Positions 22,873 to 31,423 of a stretch of 64,000 bases of DNA are shown here, in pieces. Below the pieces are notes generated by a model. The model was not told the origin of the DNA and searched no databases. It worked only from the letters and a program-made list of their open reading frames with translations. Source of the DNA: Bradyrhizobium betae (GTDB lineage: Bacteria > Pseudomonadota > Alphaproteobacteria > Rhizobiales > Xanthobacteraceae); NCBI RefSeq assembly GCF_008932115.1, contig NZ_CP044543.1, positions 7,074,501 through 7,138,500 of the forward strand. The letters are read 5' to 3'. The first letter of the stretch is position 1. Each line of letters begins with the position of its first letter. The position numbers and the translations under genes are program-made.

Positions 22873-23835
22873 ATGAGTGTCGGACTGATCGGTCTGCTCG
22901 ACGACATCGCAGCGATTGCGAAGGTGGCAGCAGCCTCACTCGACGATGTGGCGAGCCAGGCTGCCAAAGCAGGCACAAAGGCGGCAGGAGTGGTCATCGA
23001 TGACGCAGCCGTCACACCAAACTACGTCATCGGTTTTGCTGCCAAACGCGAATTGCCGATCGTCGGCAAGATCGCGGTCGGCTCGCTCCGCAACAAGTTG
23101 CTGATCCTGCTTCCCGTTGCTCTGCTGCTTGGTTATTTCCTTCCCGCCGCTGTCACGCCGCTGCTCATGCTGGGCGGAGCCTTTCTCTGCTACGAGGGTG
23201 CCGAGAAGGTGCTCGAAGCCGCAATCCCACATCATGCGCGCGAGGACCAATCTCAGGTCCAGCCGATTGCGCTGAATGCCCGGTCGGTCGAGGACGAGAA
23301 GGTCGCGAGTGCCATCAAGACGGATTTCATCCTGTCGGCTGAGATCATGGCGATCACGCTGGCAGCCCTCCCGGCGGGCAGCATCTGGACACAGGCGCTG
23401 GTGCTGGCGCTGGTCGGCTTCGGCATCACTGTCGGGGTCTACGGCGTTGTCGCCCTGATCGTGAAGGCAGACGATGTGGGCCTGGCCCTCGCACGCTATG
23501 ACGGTGCCACCGTCATTGGCAGCGCGATCCGCCTGATGGGACGCGCGCTCGTTCGCGGAATGCCCAGCTTCCTGACGGTCCTGAGCACGATCGGCACCGC
23601 CGCCATGATCTGGGTGGGCGGGGGTATCATCCTGCACGGTTTCGAAAAATACGGCCCGCCTCTGGTTGGCCGCACCGTCCATGCCGCAACCGAGGCGGCC
23701 GCGCACATCCTTCCGTCAGTTGCCGGCATGATCGAATGGACGGTCGAGGCGCTTATCTCAGGCGTGCTCGGATTGCTTATCGGGGCACTTGCGATTCCAG
23801 CGGTCGAATACGGCCTCTCCCCTGCATGGAAATGA
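22873..23835 (+). CDS. DUF808 (YedI-like) inner-membrane protein
   Basis: A 320-residue protein with an N-terminal polar helix (MSVGLIGLLDDIAAIAKVAA, the DUF808 signature LLDDIA) and about seven membrane segments. A central cytoplasmic loop includes ARSVEDEKVASAIKTDF. I start it at ATG 22873. DUF808 proteins such as E. coli YedI have no proven function; transport is often guessed. It follows the M23 peptidase on the same strand. Confidence 0.82.
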   Translation: MSVGLIGLLDDIAAIAKVAAASLDDVASQAAKAGTKAAGVVIDDAAVTPNYVIGFAAKRELPIVGKIAVGSLRNKLLILLPVALLLGYFLPAAVTPLLMLGGAFLCYEGAEKVLEAAIPHHAREDQSQVQPIALNARSVEDEKVASAIKTDFILSAEIMAITLAALPAGSIWTQALVLALVGFGITVGVYGVVALIVKADDVGLALARYDGATVIGSAIRLMGRALVRGMPSFLTVLSTIGTAAMIWVGGGIILHGFEKYGPPLVGRTVHAATEAAAHILPSVAGMIEWTVEALISGVLGLLIGALAIPAVEYGLSPAWK

Positions 23836-23904
23836 TTGAGGCGATCAGTTGGCCTAGAGGGCCGCTGAGTCTGCTGGACGCAGATTCAGGACGACGAAAG
23901 CGAG

Positions 23905-24411
23905 CTACTCCAGCAACGTCGTCAGCTGTGCGCCTTCGTCCGCCACGAACACCGCGATCAATTCCGCGGGCTCTGTGGCGCTGGCGTTGGCCGAGACCAT
24001 GTGCGTCGATCCCGGCGGTTCGAAGAAGGACTGGCCGACGCCGAACGTCTCGACCGGACCACCGCCGAGCTGGGAGCGGATCTCGCCCTTGGTGATGTAG
24101 GCGGTTACCGAGCCCGCGTGGCGGTGCGGCCGCGAAAATCCCCCGGGTCCATAGACCACGCGTACGATGGTGACGCGCTTGCCCGGCACGTTGGGCAGCG
24201 CGTAGGAGCCGATCGGTTCGACTTTGTCGAGCGGCGAGCTCTCCGCCGCCGCCGCCGCACACAGCGGCGCCACTACGCCGGAGACCGTGTCCATCGCCAC
24301 CGGGAGCGCCTTGCCGATCGCCAGCGCACAGGCGAGCCCTCCGAAGACGGACAGCGCCAGCGAGCGCGACGGCACCGGGCGATGCATAGTAGCCAAACTC
24401 ATTGCGATCAT
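23905..24411 (-). CDS. Exported cupin-domain protein
   Basis: A 168-residue protein with a hydrophobic N-terminal segment (about residues 15-38) that could be a signal peptide or anchor. A cupin barrel follows, with GPGGFSRPHRHAGSVTAYIT (the first metal His pair) and SFFEPPGSTHMVSANA (the second). The G(X)5HXH motif is intact. It lies 21 bases after the AhpD-like gene and shares its MarR-opposed promoter. It may dispose of or sense an oxidised aromatic or peroxide, by association only. Confidence 0.8.
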   Translation of the reverse strand: MIAMSLATMHRPVPSRSLALSVFGGLACALAIGKALPVAMDTVSGVVAPLCAAAAAESSPLDKVEPIGSYALPNVPGKRVTIVRVVYGPGGFSRPHRHAGSVTAYITKGEIRSQLGGGPVETFGVGQSFFEPPGSTHMVSANASATEPAELIAVFVADEGAQLTTLLE

Positions 24412-24432
24412 GACAACCTCCCCTCGTTGCGA

Positions 24433-24912
24433 TCAGGACGCCGCGGCATTCGCCGTCACCGGCCGCTTCGCCGGCGTCCAGCGATACGCCGCGCCAAAGC
24501 GGTTCCAGACGTTGATCGAGGCCACCGCCGAAGTCAGGTACATCAGCTCGGTCTCGGAGAATTCGCGGCTGGCCTCCATGTAGACCTCCTCGCTGACGCC
24601 GTCGGGCAGAAAGGTCAGCGCCTCGGCCCAGGCCAGCGCGGCACGTTCGCGCGCAGAAAAGATCGGAGCCTCGCGCCAAACCGCGACCAGATTGAGCTTG
24701 TCCACGGGCACGCCGATACGCTCCGAGAAGAGGATGTGATGCTGAACGCAGAAGGCGCAGCCGTTGATCTGCGAGGCGCGCAGCTTGACTAGCTCGAGGA
24801 TCTGTTTGTCGAGACCCGCCTTGGCCGCCACCTGGCCCAGCGCCAGCACCAGCTCATACGCATCGGGCGCGATCCGCTTGAAATCCTCGTATTCGCTGCG
24901 CGCGTGTGCCAT
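24433..24912 (-). CDS. Carboxymuconolactone decarboxylase (AhpD-like) family protein
   Basis: A 159-residue helical protein. The redox motif is in QINGCAFCVQHH, where the C-x-x-C and following His form the AhpD proton-relay centre. The rest matches the CMD family: LELVKLRASQ before it and WAEALTFLPDGVSEE after it. Such proteins reduce peroxiredoxins or act as alkylhydroperoxidases. It is first in a two-gene operon with the cupin and divergent from a MarR gene, with a perfect inverted repeat between them. Confidence 0.88.
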   Translation of the reverse strand: MAHARSEYEDFKRIAPDAYELVLALGQVAAKAGLDKQILELVKLRASQINGCAFCVQHHILFSERIGVPVDKLNLVAVWREAPIFSARERAALAWAEALTFLPDGVSEEVYMEASREFSETELMYLTSAVASINVWNRFGAAYRWTPAKRPVTANAAAS

Positions 24913-24932
24913 TGCCGTTCACCCCATGTTAT

Positions 24933-24948
24933 TGTAAGACTGCTTACA
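24933..24948. promoter_or_regulatory. Candidate MarR operator
   Basis: TGTAAG-ACTG-CTTACA is a perfect inverted repeat centred between the AhpD-like gene and the MarR gene. A second palindrome, CTTATAAG, follows at 24950-24957 with CTTACAT after it. MarR proteins bind palindromes of this size, typically in a divergent promoter. Confidence 0.6.
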
Positions 24949-24966
24949 TCTTATAAGAGCACTTAC

Positions 24967-25488
24967 ATGTTGCGCAAGACGCCTGACATCACGAGGTCGA
25001 AATCCCGAAGCAAAGCCGCCGGGCCTGCCGCCGTGCGCGTCCCTGCCCCGGGCGAAGGCAAGCGCGGCGAAGAAGGCTATCTCGGCTATCTCCTGCGCCA
25101 GGCCCATGCCGCGGTCCGCCTGACGATGGAACGCACGCTCGCCGATCTCGGCGTGACCTCGCCGCAATTCGCAGTGCTGACGATGCTGAATGCCTATCCG
25201 GGACTCTCCGGCGCCGACGTCGCCCGCCTCACCTTCCTGACGCCGCAGACGGTCGGCGTCATCATCCGCAACCTCGAACGCGACGGCGCCATTGAGATGA
25301 CGCCCCACCCCGTCCACGGCCGCATCCAGCAATGGACGTTGACGCCGCGCGGCACCACCTTGCTGAAGGCTTGCCGGGAACGCGTGATCGCGCTGGAGAA
25401 GCGCCTTGCCGGAAATCTGGAGCCCAAGGCGGAAACCGCGATCCGGAGGTGGCTGGCCGGCGTCGCGGCTGATTTGCAGGAAGACTAG
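24967..25488 (+). CDS. MarR-family transcriptional regulator
   Basis: A 173-residue winged-helix regulator. I start it at ATG 24967; the first 35 residues are basic and probably disordered. The winged helix follows: TSPQFAVLTMLNAYPGLSGA, then DVARLTFLTPQTVGVIIRNL and a beta-wing (GAIEMTPHPVHGRIQQWTLT). It is transcribed away from the AhpD-like and cupin operon and very likely represses it in the absence of a ligand. No oxidation-sensing cysteine is evident in the recognition region, so a small ligand rather than peroxide may be the signal. Confidence 0.88.
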   Translation: MLRKTPDITRSKSRSKAAGPAAVRVPAPGEGKRGEEGYLGYLLRQAHAAVRLTMERTLADLGVTSPQFAVLTMLNAYPGLSGADVARLTFLTPQTVGVIIRNLERDGAIEMTPHPVHGRIQQWTLTPRGTTLLKACRERVIALEKRLAGNLEPKAETAIRRWLAGVAADLQED

Positions 25489-25610
25489 GCAAAGCCTAGT
25501 CGCCGCCCCCGTCGCCGCATCCCCCGTGACTGGCATCGGCATCCGAGAAGTCGCTCACTGCGCCGTCGCCGCCTAGACGGAAGCGAACCGACCGCAAAGC
25601 AAGAGGCGAC

Positions 25611-25862
25611 CTAGCCGCCCTTCAACGCATTCTTAACTTCGCCGTCCGGCCAGCTCTCGCCCGCTGCGATCACGCGCACGCGGCTCTGATCTGCACCGTT
25701 CACCAGCACATGCGAACCCACCCGGTCGCTACTCGGCTCCAGGTGCAGATCGGTTTCGGGCTTCCAGCTCAGCGTCGTGGCGAGATCGCCAGCAAAAATC
25801 TGCCATTTCGATCCGTCGTCGAGCTCGACGATGTGGCTCTCCGCATGCGCGCGTATCTTCAT
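25611..25862 (-). CDS. Small protein (83 aa), unknown function
   Basis: A soluble, beta-rich protein starting at ATG 25862 with GGGGTGGA upstream. The sequence MKIRAHAESHIVELDDGSKW and then an arginine/valine strand near the end resembles small beta-barrels of unknown function, for example those with repeated 'V-L-D-D-G' hairpins. No signal peptide. It is separated by 57 bases from the exported protein at 25920, on the same strand. Confidence 0.6.
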   Translation of the reverse strand: MKIRAHAESHIVELDDGSKWQIFAGDLATTLSWKPETDLHLEPSSDRVGSHVLVNGADQSRVRVIAAGESWPDGEVKNALKGG

Positions 25863-25919
25863 TCCACCCCGAATTCTCGACGAAAGCGAGCCCCGACGAT
25901 CGGCCAGGGCCCAGCTCCA

Positions 25920-26180
25920 TCAGTCGTTGTCGTGATGAATTACGGTCTTGCTGCGGTTGCCGTATTCGTCTTCCTTCTTGATCACGGTAGTGCGGCTCGA
26001 AGGCTCGCGCTCCCTGATGACCGTGGTGCGATCACGATCGCGGTCGCGCTCACGATACTCGTGGGACTGTCCGACCGTCACGCCGGCGCCAACCGGGCCG
26101 ACATGAACGCCGACTTCATCCGCCAATGCAGGGGCCGCGATGGCGGTGACCATGGCGGCGGCAAACAGATACTTCCTCAT
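25920..26180 (-). CDS. Exported protein with Arg/Asp repeats
   Basis: An 86-residue protein with a cleavable signal peptide (residues 1-20, MRKYLFAAAMVTAIAAPALA). The mature part has a glycine/valine-rich strand (EVGVHVGPVGAGVTVG), followed by a striking REYRERDRDRDRTT charged repeat and a histidine end (VIHHDND). Many alphaproteobacterial small periplasmic proteins look like this. AGGACAAAATG start region at 26180. Confidence 0.7.
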   Translation of the reverse strand: MRKYLFAAAMVTAIAAPALADEVGVHVGPVGAGVTVGQSHEYRERDRDRDRTTVIREREPSSRTTVIKKEDEYGNRSKTVIHHDND

Positions 26181-26307
26181 TTTGTCCTCCTCGTTATCGT
26201 GGGGAGGGAATGCAGCAGTGCGACACTTTGTTCCGGAGGATGATGGTCTCTTACCGGTGTTCCAGGAACCGGCTCACAGGGGCCACGTTTCCGGCTAGAA
26301 TGGCCAC

Positions 26308-27537
26308 ATGAAGCAAGCTGATTCCTCGGTCCGATCCACCCGCCGCGCCCTGCTCCAATCGGCGCTTGGCATGGCCGCTTCGGTCGCGTTACCCGCGCAC
26401 GTCCTCGCGGCGCCTCCGGGCTTCGACGAATGGCGTGAGAGTTTTCGCGCACGCGCGATGGCCAAGGGCATTTCGGCGGCGACCTGGCAGCGCGCGATGG
26501 CGCGGGTCGAGCCGGACATGAGCGTGTTCAAGCAGATGCGCAACCAGCCCGAATTCCACGAGCAAGTCTGGCAATACATCAACCGCCGCGTCTCGGACTG
26601 GCGCATCATCAACGGCAAGATCGCGCTCAAGAACAACGAAGCCTTGCTCGCGCGCATCGAGCGCGATTTCGGCGTCGAGCGCGGCACGCTGCTGGCGCTG
26701 TGGGGCGTCGAGTCGGCCTATGGCGATCCGCTGGTGCAGCAGAACCACATGACGCCGGTGTTTCCCTCGCTCGCCGCGCTCGCCTGGAACGAGCCGCGCC
26801 GCAAGGCTTATTGGGAGACCGAACTGATCAATGCGCTGCGCATCGTCGACAAGGGCTGGAGCACGCCACAGGAAATGCAGGGGTCATGGGCCGGTGCGAT
26901 GGGGCATTCGCAATGGATGCCGGAGGTCTGGCTCAATGTCGGCATCGACTATGACGGCGACGGCAAGGTCTCGCCGTTCGGCAAGCCCGACGATGCATTG
27001 GGCTCTACCGCCAAATACCTCGTCAATCGCGGCAAATGGCGCCGCGGCGAGCATTGGGGCCACGAGGTGCGCGCGTCCGGCGAGGCGGGCGGCAGCCGCA
27101 CCTATGCGGCATGGCAGGCGGCCGGCGTCAGCCGCGCCGACGGCCAGCCGTTCCCGCAGCCAAACGCATCCGCGCGGCTGTGGACGCCGGTTGCGGGCGG
27201 GCCGTCCTTCCTGCTCGGACCGAACTTCAACGCGGTGAAGAGCTACAATCCCTCGATGAATTACGCGCTGGCGATCTGCCATCTCGGCGACCGCTGCCTC
27301 GGCGGGCCGCCCTTCATCCAACCCTTCCCCGGCTCCGAACGCGCGCTGACGCTCGCCGAGGTGCAGGAGATGCAGACGCGGCTGACCAAGGCCGGCTTCG
27401 ACACCGGCGGCACCGACGGCCGCGTCGGCAACGACACCATGAAGGCGATCAAGGATTTTCAGCAGCGCGCGGGGATTGCGCCCGCCGATGGATATGGCGG
27501 GCTGAAGGTGCTGGCGAAGTTGCGGCAGGGGTCGTAA
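26308..27537 (+). CDS. Membrane-bound-type lytic murein transglycosylase (MltB family) with peptidoglycan-binding domain
   Basis: A 409-residue exported enzyme that cleaves glycan strands to 1,6-anhydromuramyl products. The N-terminus (residues 1-34) is a twin-arginine-like signal (STRRALLQSALGMAASVALP). The SLT domain has the catalytic glutamate E135 in LLALWGVESAYGDP. Residues about 350-406 are a PG_binding_1 domain (VQEMQTRLTKAGFDTGGTDG, NDTMKAIKDFQQRAG). There is no lipobox cysteine, so it should be soluble in the periplasm. It is convergent with the class II aldolase, leaving only seven bases. Confidence 0.9.
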   Translation: MKQADSSVRSTRRALLQSALGMAASVALPAHVLAAPPGFDEWRESFRARAMAKGISAATWQRAMARVEPDMSVFKQMRNQPEFHEQVWQYINRRVSDWRIINGKIALKNNEALLARIERDFGVERGTLLALWGVESAYGDPLVQQNHMTPVFPSLAALAWNEPRRKAYWETELINALRIVDKGWSTPQEMQGSWAGAMGHSQWMPEVWLNVGIDYDGDGKVSPFGKPDDALGSTAKYLVNRGKWRRGEHWGHEVRASGEAGGSRTYAAWQAAGVSRADGQPFPQPNASARLWTPVAGGPSFLLGPNFNAVKSYNPSMNYALAICHLGDRCLGGPPFIQPFPGSERALTLAEVQEMQTRLTKAGFDTGGTDGRVGNDTMKAIKDFQQRAGIAPADGYGGLKVLAKLRQGS

Positions 27538-27544
27538 AGCGGCC

Positions 27545-28342
27545 TCAGTGTCTGTACTGCGGCTCTTCGGCGTCGAGCTGGCGCCGGACGGCCGCAAGAT
27601 GCAGCCGCGCGGATTCGGAATCGCCTTCGCGCATCTGCTTGTAGGTCTCGGCGGCAATCGCGGGATCGACCGGCAGAACCTTGCGTCCCGTCGACATCGC
27701 CAGCACCTGCACCTCGGCTGCGCGTTCGAGATAGTAGAGATCGTCCCAGGCCTCCGCGATGGTCGGGCCCAGCACCATCACGCCGTGATGTTTCATGAAG
27801 ACGATGTCGGCGTCGCCGACGGCGGAGGCGATGCGCGCGCCCTCGCGGTTGTCGAGCGCGAGGCCGTTGTAATCGCGGTCGACCGCCGTGCGGCCGTAAA
27901 ACTTCAACGCAGTCTGGCCTGCCCAGATCAGCGGATCGCCCTCCGTCATCGACAGCGCGGTCGCGTAGGGCATGTGGGTGTGGAAGGCGACCTTGGCGCG
28001 CGGCAGGCGTTTGTGCATCTCGGCGTGGATGTAGAAGGCGGTCGCCTCGGGCACGCCCTCGCCGTCGAGCACATTGCCGTGGAAGTCGCAGATCAGCAGC
28101 TTTGACGCGGTCAGCTCGCGGAAGGCATAGCCATAGGGATTGACGAGAAAGAGGTCGTCATGGCCCGGCACGACGGCCGAGAAGTGATTGCAGATGCCCT
28201 CCTCAAAACCGTTGCGCGCGGCCATACGGAAGCAGGCCGCGAGGTCCTCGCGCGCGGTGCGGATCGCGTCGGTGGCAAGGTCCGGCCGGTTCGAGCGGAC
28301 GGGCTCAGGCGCGGAAGACGTCGAGTGAAGGCTGTGCGCCAT
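27545..28342 (-). CDS. Class II aldolase/adducin family protein
   Basis: A 265-residue cytosolic protein starting at ATG 28342. Zinc ligands appear in FHTHMPYATAL (HxH) and MKHHGVMVLG. The flanking GNVLDGEGVPEATAFYIHAE and YNGLALDNREGARIASAVGD segments are typical of the non-fuculose group, often annotated as decarboxylase-like or dimethyl-muconate enzymes. It is not a clear FucA or AraD by eye. The next gene upstream is an SDR, which could act on the same sugar or hydroxy acid. Confidence 0.83.
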   Translation of the reverse strand: MAHSLHSTSSAPEPVRSNRPDLATDAIRTAREDLAACFRMAARNGFEEGICNHFSAVVPGHDDLFLVNPYGYAFRELTASKLLICDFHGNVLDGEGVPEATAFYIHAEMHKRLPRAKVAFHTHMPYATALSMTEGDPLIWAGQTALKFYGRTAVDRDYNGLALDNREGARIASAVGDADIVFMKHHGVMVLGPTIAEAWDDLYYLERAAEVQVLAMSTGRKVLPVDPAIAAETYKQMREGDSESARLHLAAVRRQLDAEEPQYRH

Positions 28343-28450
28343 GGCGAAGGACACCTTTGTCGGTCGGGAGCTGTCCGCCTTGTACAGGGCCGACGCTTGC
28401 GCGTCAGCCCCTGCGGGCGCCACCCTGCCCTTCGCAGCCCGCGCGGCGGC

Positions 28451-29260
28451 TTATTGCCGCCGTGGCACGCCGCCGGCGTTCATGCCGCCGTCGATGACGA
28501 GTTCGCTGCCGGTGACGTAACGCGAGGCATCGGAGGCCAGATACAGCACGCCGGAGGCGATCTCCGCGGCCTGGCCGGCGCGGCCGAGCGGGGCCACCAG
28601 CCTTGCGCGCTCCTCGGGATCAATCGGCGCGTTCTGGCCGGCGCCCGTCGCCCCCGTGGGGATCTTGCCCCAGATCGGCGTGTCGATGATGCCGGGATGC
28701 ACGGAATTGACGCGAATGCCGTCACCCGCCGCCGCGCATTCCATCGCGATCGATTTGGCGAACAGGCGCACGCCGCCCTTGGTGGCCGAATAGGCCGACA
28801 GGCCCGGCGAGCCGCGCAGGCCCGCGAGCGAGGACATCATGACGATCGAGCCGCTACCGGTCTTGCGCATCAAGGGCAGGCAATGTTTGACCGAGAGAAA
28901 CACACCATCGAGGTTGATGGCGTTCTGCTTGCGCCAGTCAGCGAGCGTCATGTCGACGATCGACGGCACGGCAATGCCGATGCCGGCGTTGGAGACCATG
29001 ATGTCGAGCCGGCCATAGCGCTTTGCGATATCGGCGACGATCTCGATCCAGCGCTCCTCGCTGGTGACGTCATGCTCCAGGAAAATCGCCTTGCCACCAG
29101 CCTTGGTGATGCGCTTGGCGAGCTCGGGGCCGCGCAGCTCGTCGATGTCCGAGATCACGACAGTCGCGCCCTCGCGCGCGAACAGCTCGACGATCGCCTC
29201 GCCGATGCCCGAGGCGCCACCTGTCACCAGCGCGACCCTGCCCTCAACCTGCCCTGCCAT
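28451..29260 (-). CDS. SDR-family oxidoreductase
   Basis: A 269-residue NAD(P)-dependent short-chain dehydrogenase starting at ATG 29260 with GGGAGTG upstream. Cofactor motif TGGASGIGEA (about residues 13-22), NAG at about 91-93, and the catalytic Tyr and Lys of SAYSATKGG at about 155-163 with the Ser in MMSSLAG. The pair with the aldolase 108 bases downstream and recJ 37 bases upstream is on one strand; co-transcription is possible. The substrate is unknown. Confidence 0.88.
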   Translation of the reverse strand: MAGQVEGRVALVTGGASGIGEAIVELFAREGATVVISDIDELRGPELAKRITKAGGKAIFLEHDVTSEERWIEIVADIAKRYGRLDIMVSNAGIGIAVPSIVDMTLADWRKQNAINLDGVFLSVKHCLPLMRKTGSGSIVMMSSLAGLRGSPGLSAYSATKGGVRLFAKSIAMECAAAGDGIRVNSVHPGIIDTPIWGKIPTGATGAGQNAPIDPEERARLVAPLGRAGQAAEIASGVLYLASDASRYVTGSELVIDGGMNAGGVPRRQ

Positions 29261-29297
29261 GTTCACTCCCTTTCTTCTTTGTTGTTTGAAGCCGTTG

Positions 29298-31139
29298 TTA
29301 TCTAATCACGGATGGCCCCTGGTCCGGTAGCGCGACGTCGATGACGCGGAACTGCACGCGCTCGGCGCCCTGGTAGCGATCCACGGACAACGATCCCGCG
29401 ACATGCAATTGCTGGCCGCGATTGGCGACGAGCGCGTTGCCAAGCTTCTGGCCGACCGAGCGGAACGCGATGCCATTGACGATGGCGCCATCACCCGACT
29501 TGAAGCGCAGGCGCAGATGCGCCTGGCCGACCTCGTCGGCATAGACGAGCTGGTGCGCCGGCAGCGCCAGCACGGCTTCCGGATTGCCGCTGCCGAACGG
29601 GCCGGCGCGGTTGAGCGTAGCCGCAAGCTCGGTCGTCACCGCGCGCGCGGAGACCGCGCCGTCGATGTAGAGCTCGTTGACGTGGCGGGCCTCGGCGACG
29701 TCCTGCGCCAGCGCGCTTTCGAGATAGGCGCGAAACTCGGCGAGCTTTTCTTTGCGCAGCGTCACGCCCGCGGCCATCGCGTGGCCGCCACCCTTGAGCA
29801 AAATGCCGTCGGCGACCGCCTGCCGCACCGCCTTGCCGATGTCGACGCCGGCGATCGAGCGACCCGAGCCGGTGCCGATGCCGCCGGGCTCCAGCGCGAT
29901 CGCAAAGGCGGGCCGCGAAAACTTCTCCTTCAGCCGGGAGGCCACGAGACCGACCACGCCGGGATGCCAGCCTTCCGAGGCCGTGACGATGACGCCAATT
30001 CTATCCTCCAGCCCGATCGAGGCCAGCGCCTCGGCTTCGGCCTGCGCTTCCGCCGCCTGCTCGATGACACGACGCTCGCTGTTCAGGCGGTCGAGCTCGG
30101 CCGCGATCCGCGCCGCCTCGACGCTGTCGCCTTCGAGCAAGAGCCGCACGCCGAGATCGGCGCGGCCGATGCGGCCGCCGGCATTGATGCGCGGCCCCAG
30201 CATGAAGCCGAGATGCCAAGCCTCCGGCGGCCCGTTGAGTCGCGCCACGTCCATGAGCGCGGTGTGGCCGACATGGTCGCGCCGCCGCATCGCGATCAGC
30301 CCCTTGGCGACGAAGGCGCGGTTCAGGCCGATCAACGGCGCAACGTCCGCGACGGTGCCGAGTGCGACGTGATGCAGCATCCCGAGCAGATCGGGCTCGG
30401 GCATCTCAGATGTCCAGAAGCCGCGCTGGCGCAGCTCGCGGTTGACCGCGACCAGCGTCACCAGCACGAGGCCAACGGCGGCGAGATGGCCGAGGCCGGA
30501 GAGATCGTCGAGCCGGTTCGGATTGACCAGCGCATCGACCTCCGGCAATTCCGTGCCGGCCTGGTGATGGTCGATCACCACCACGGACATGCCGAGGCGC
30601 TTTGCCTCCGCCAGCGGCTCGATGCTGGTGGTGCCGCAATCGACGGTGACGAGCAGCGTGGCGCCCTTGGCCGCCAGCCCGCGCACGGCATCGACGTTGG
30701 GGCCGTAGCCCTCGAAGATGCGGTCGGGAATGTGGATCAGCGGGTCAAGCCCGCAATGGCGCAGATGCCAGGCGAGCAGCGCCGCCGACGTCGCGCCGTC
30801 GACGTCGTAGTCGCCGAAGATCGCGACGGTCTCGCCCCTCACTGCGGCGTCCGCGATGCGCTTCGATGCCGCTTCCATCTCCGTCACCGTGAACGGATCC
30901 GGCATCAGTTTCCGGATGGTCGGATCGAGGAAATCGGGCACCGCGTCGATGTCGACGCCGCGGCCGGCCAGCACCCGCGCCAGCAATTCCGGCAGCTGGT
31001 GACGCTGCACGATGGCGAGCGCCGTGGCGGCGCCGCGCGCATCCAGCCGGGTGCGCCAGAGCTTGTCGGTGAGCGAGCGCGCCACGCCCAGGAAGGCCTG
31101 GGGTGCTTCGACGGGCAAGACGGTAGCGGGCGGCGACAT
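29298..31139 (-). CDS. recJ: Single-stranded-DNA-specific exonuclease RecJ
   Basis: A 613-residue 5'-3' ssDNA exonuclease of recombination and mismatch repair. DHH motifs are present: DYDVDG (D110-G115), VTVDCGTTS (D167), IDHHQAG (190-195). The DHHA1-type region has GGHAMAAG at about residue 457, where the glycine pair contacts the 5' phosphate, and a C-terminal OB fold follows. Length is standard. It starts a minus-strand group with the SDR and aldolase. In many Rhizobiales recJ lies directly after glpX; here glpX is 13 kb away. Confidence 0.95.
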   Translation of the reverse strand: MSPPATVLPVEAPQAFLGVARSLTDKLWRTRLDARGAATALAIVQRHQLPELLARVLAGRGVDIDAVPDFLDPTIRKLMPDPFTVTEMEAASKRIADAAVRGETVAIFGDYDVDGATSAALLAWHLRHCGLDPLIHIPDRIFEGYGPNVDAVRGLAAKGATLLVTVDCGTTSIEPLAEAKRLGMSVVVIDHHQAGTELPEVDALVNPNRLDDLSGLGHLAAVGLVLVTLVAVNRELRQRGFWTSEMPEPDLLGMLHHVALGTVADVAPLIGLNRAFVAKGLIAMRRRDHVGHTALMDVARLNGPPEAWHLGFMLGPRINAGGRIGRADLGVRLLLEGDSVEAARIAAELDRLNSERRVIEQAAEAQAEAEALASIGLEDRIGVIVTASEGWHPGVVGLVASRLKEKFSRPAFAIALEPGGIGTGSGRSIAGVDIGKAVRQAVADGILLKGGGHAMAAGVTLRKEKLAEFRAYLESALAQDVAEARHVNELYIDGAVSARAVTTELAATLNRAGPFGSGNPEAVLALPAHQLVYADEVGQAHLRLRFKSGDGAIVNGIAFRSVGQKLGNALVANRGQQLHVAGSLSVDRYQGAERVQFRVIDVALPDQGPSVIR

Positions 31140-31423
31140 GACGGGGGCTGGTTATCGGAAACTGGGACCCGGACAATCACGTATGTCCGGCCATTGGGCT
31201 GAAAGCGATTGGCCGGCAATCCCTCGGGATTTGCAACGGCCGGAACTCACAAAGCGGTGGATTGCCGCCTTGCCGCGCGGACTGACTATCATTTGGGCAT
31301 CCCGCAGAACAGCGAATTAAGCGGGCGTTAGGTGGAATCGTCGAAAAAGACTCGTATTCGATCTGTACTTGATTGTTCCGGGTTCATTGCAGATCAGGCC
31401 TCATTGCCAAGGGAAGTCCCCCG

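Noticed and set aside
21285..23015. A 576-codon minus-strand frame across the M23 peptidase and DUF808 genes
   Set aside because: It crosses two clearly coded plus-strand genes and has no domain.
29403..31202. A 599-codon open frame opposite recJ
   Set aside because: High-GC coding DNA leaves long frames on the other strand. The product is rich in Arg, Asp, Gly and His without any fold, and recJ on the minus strand has all its motifs.
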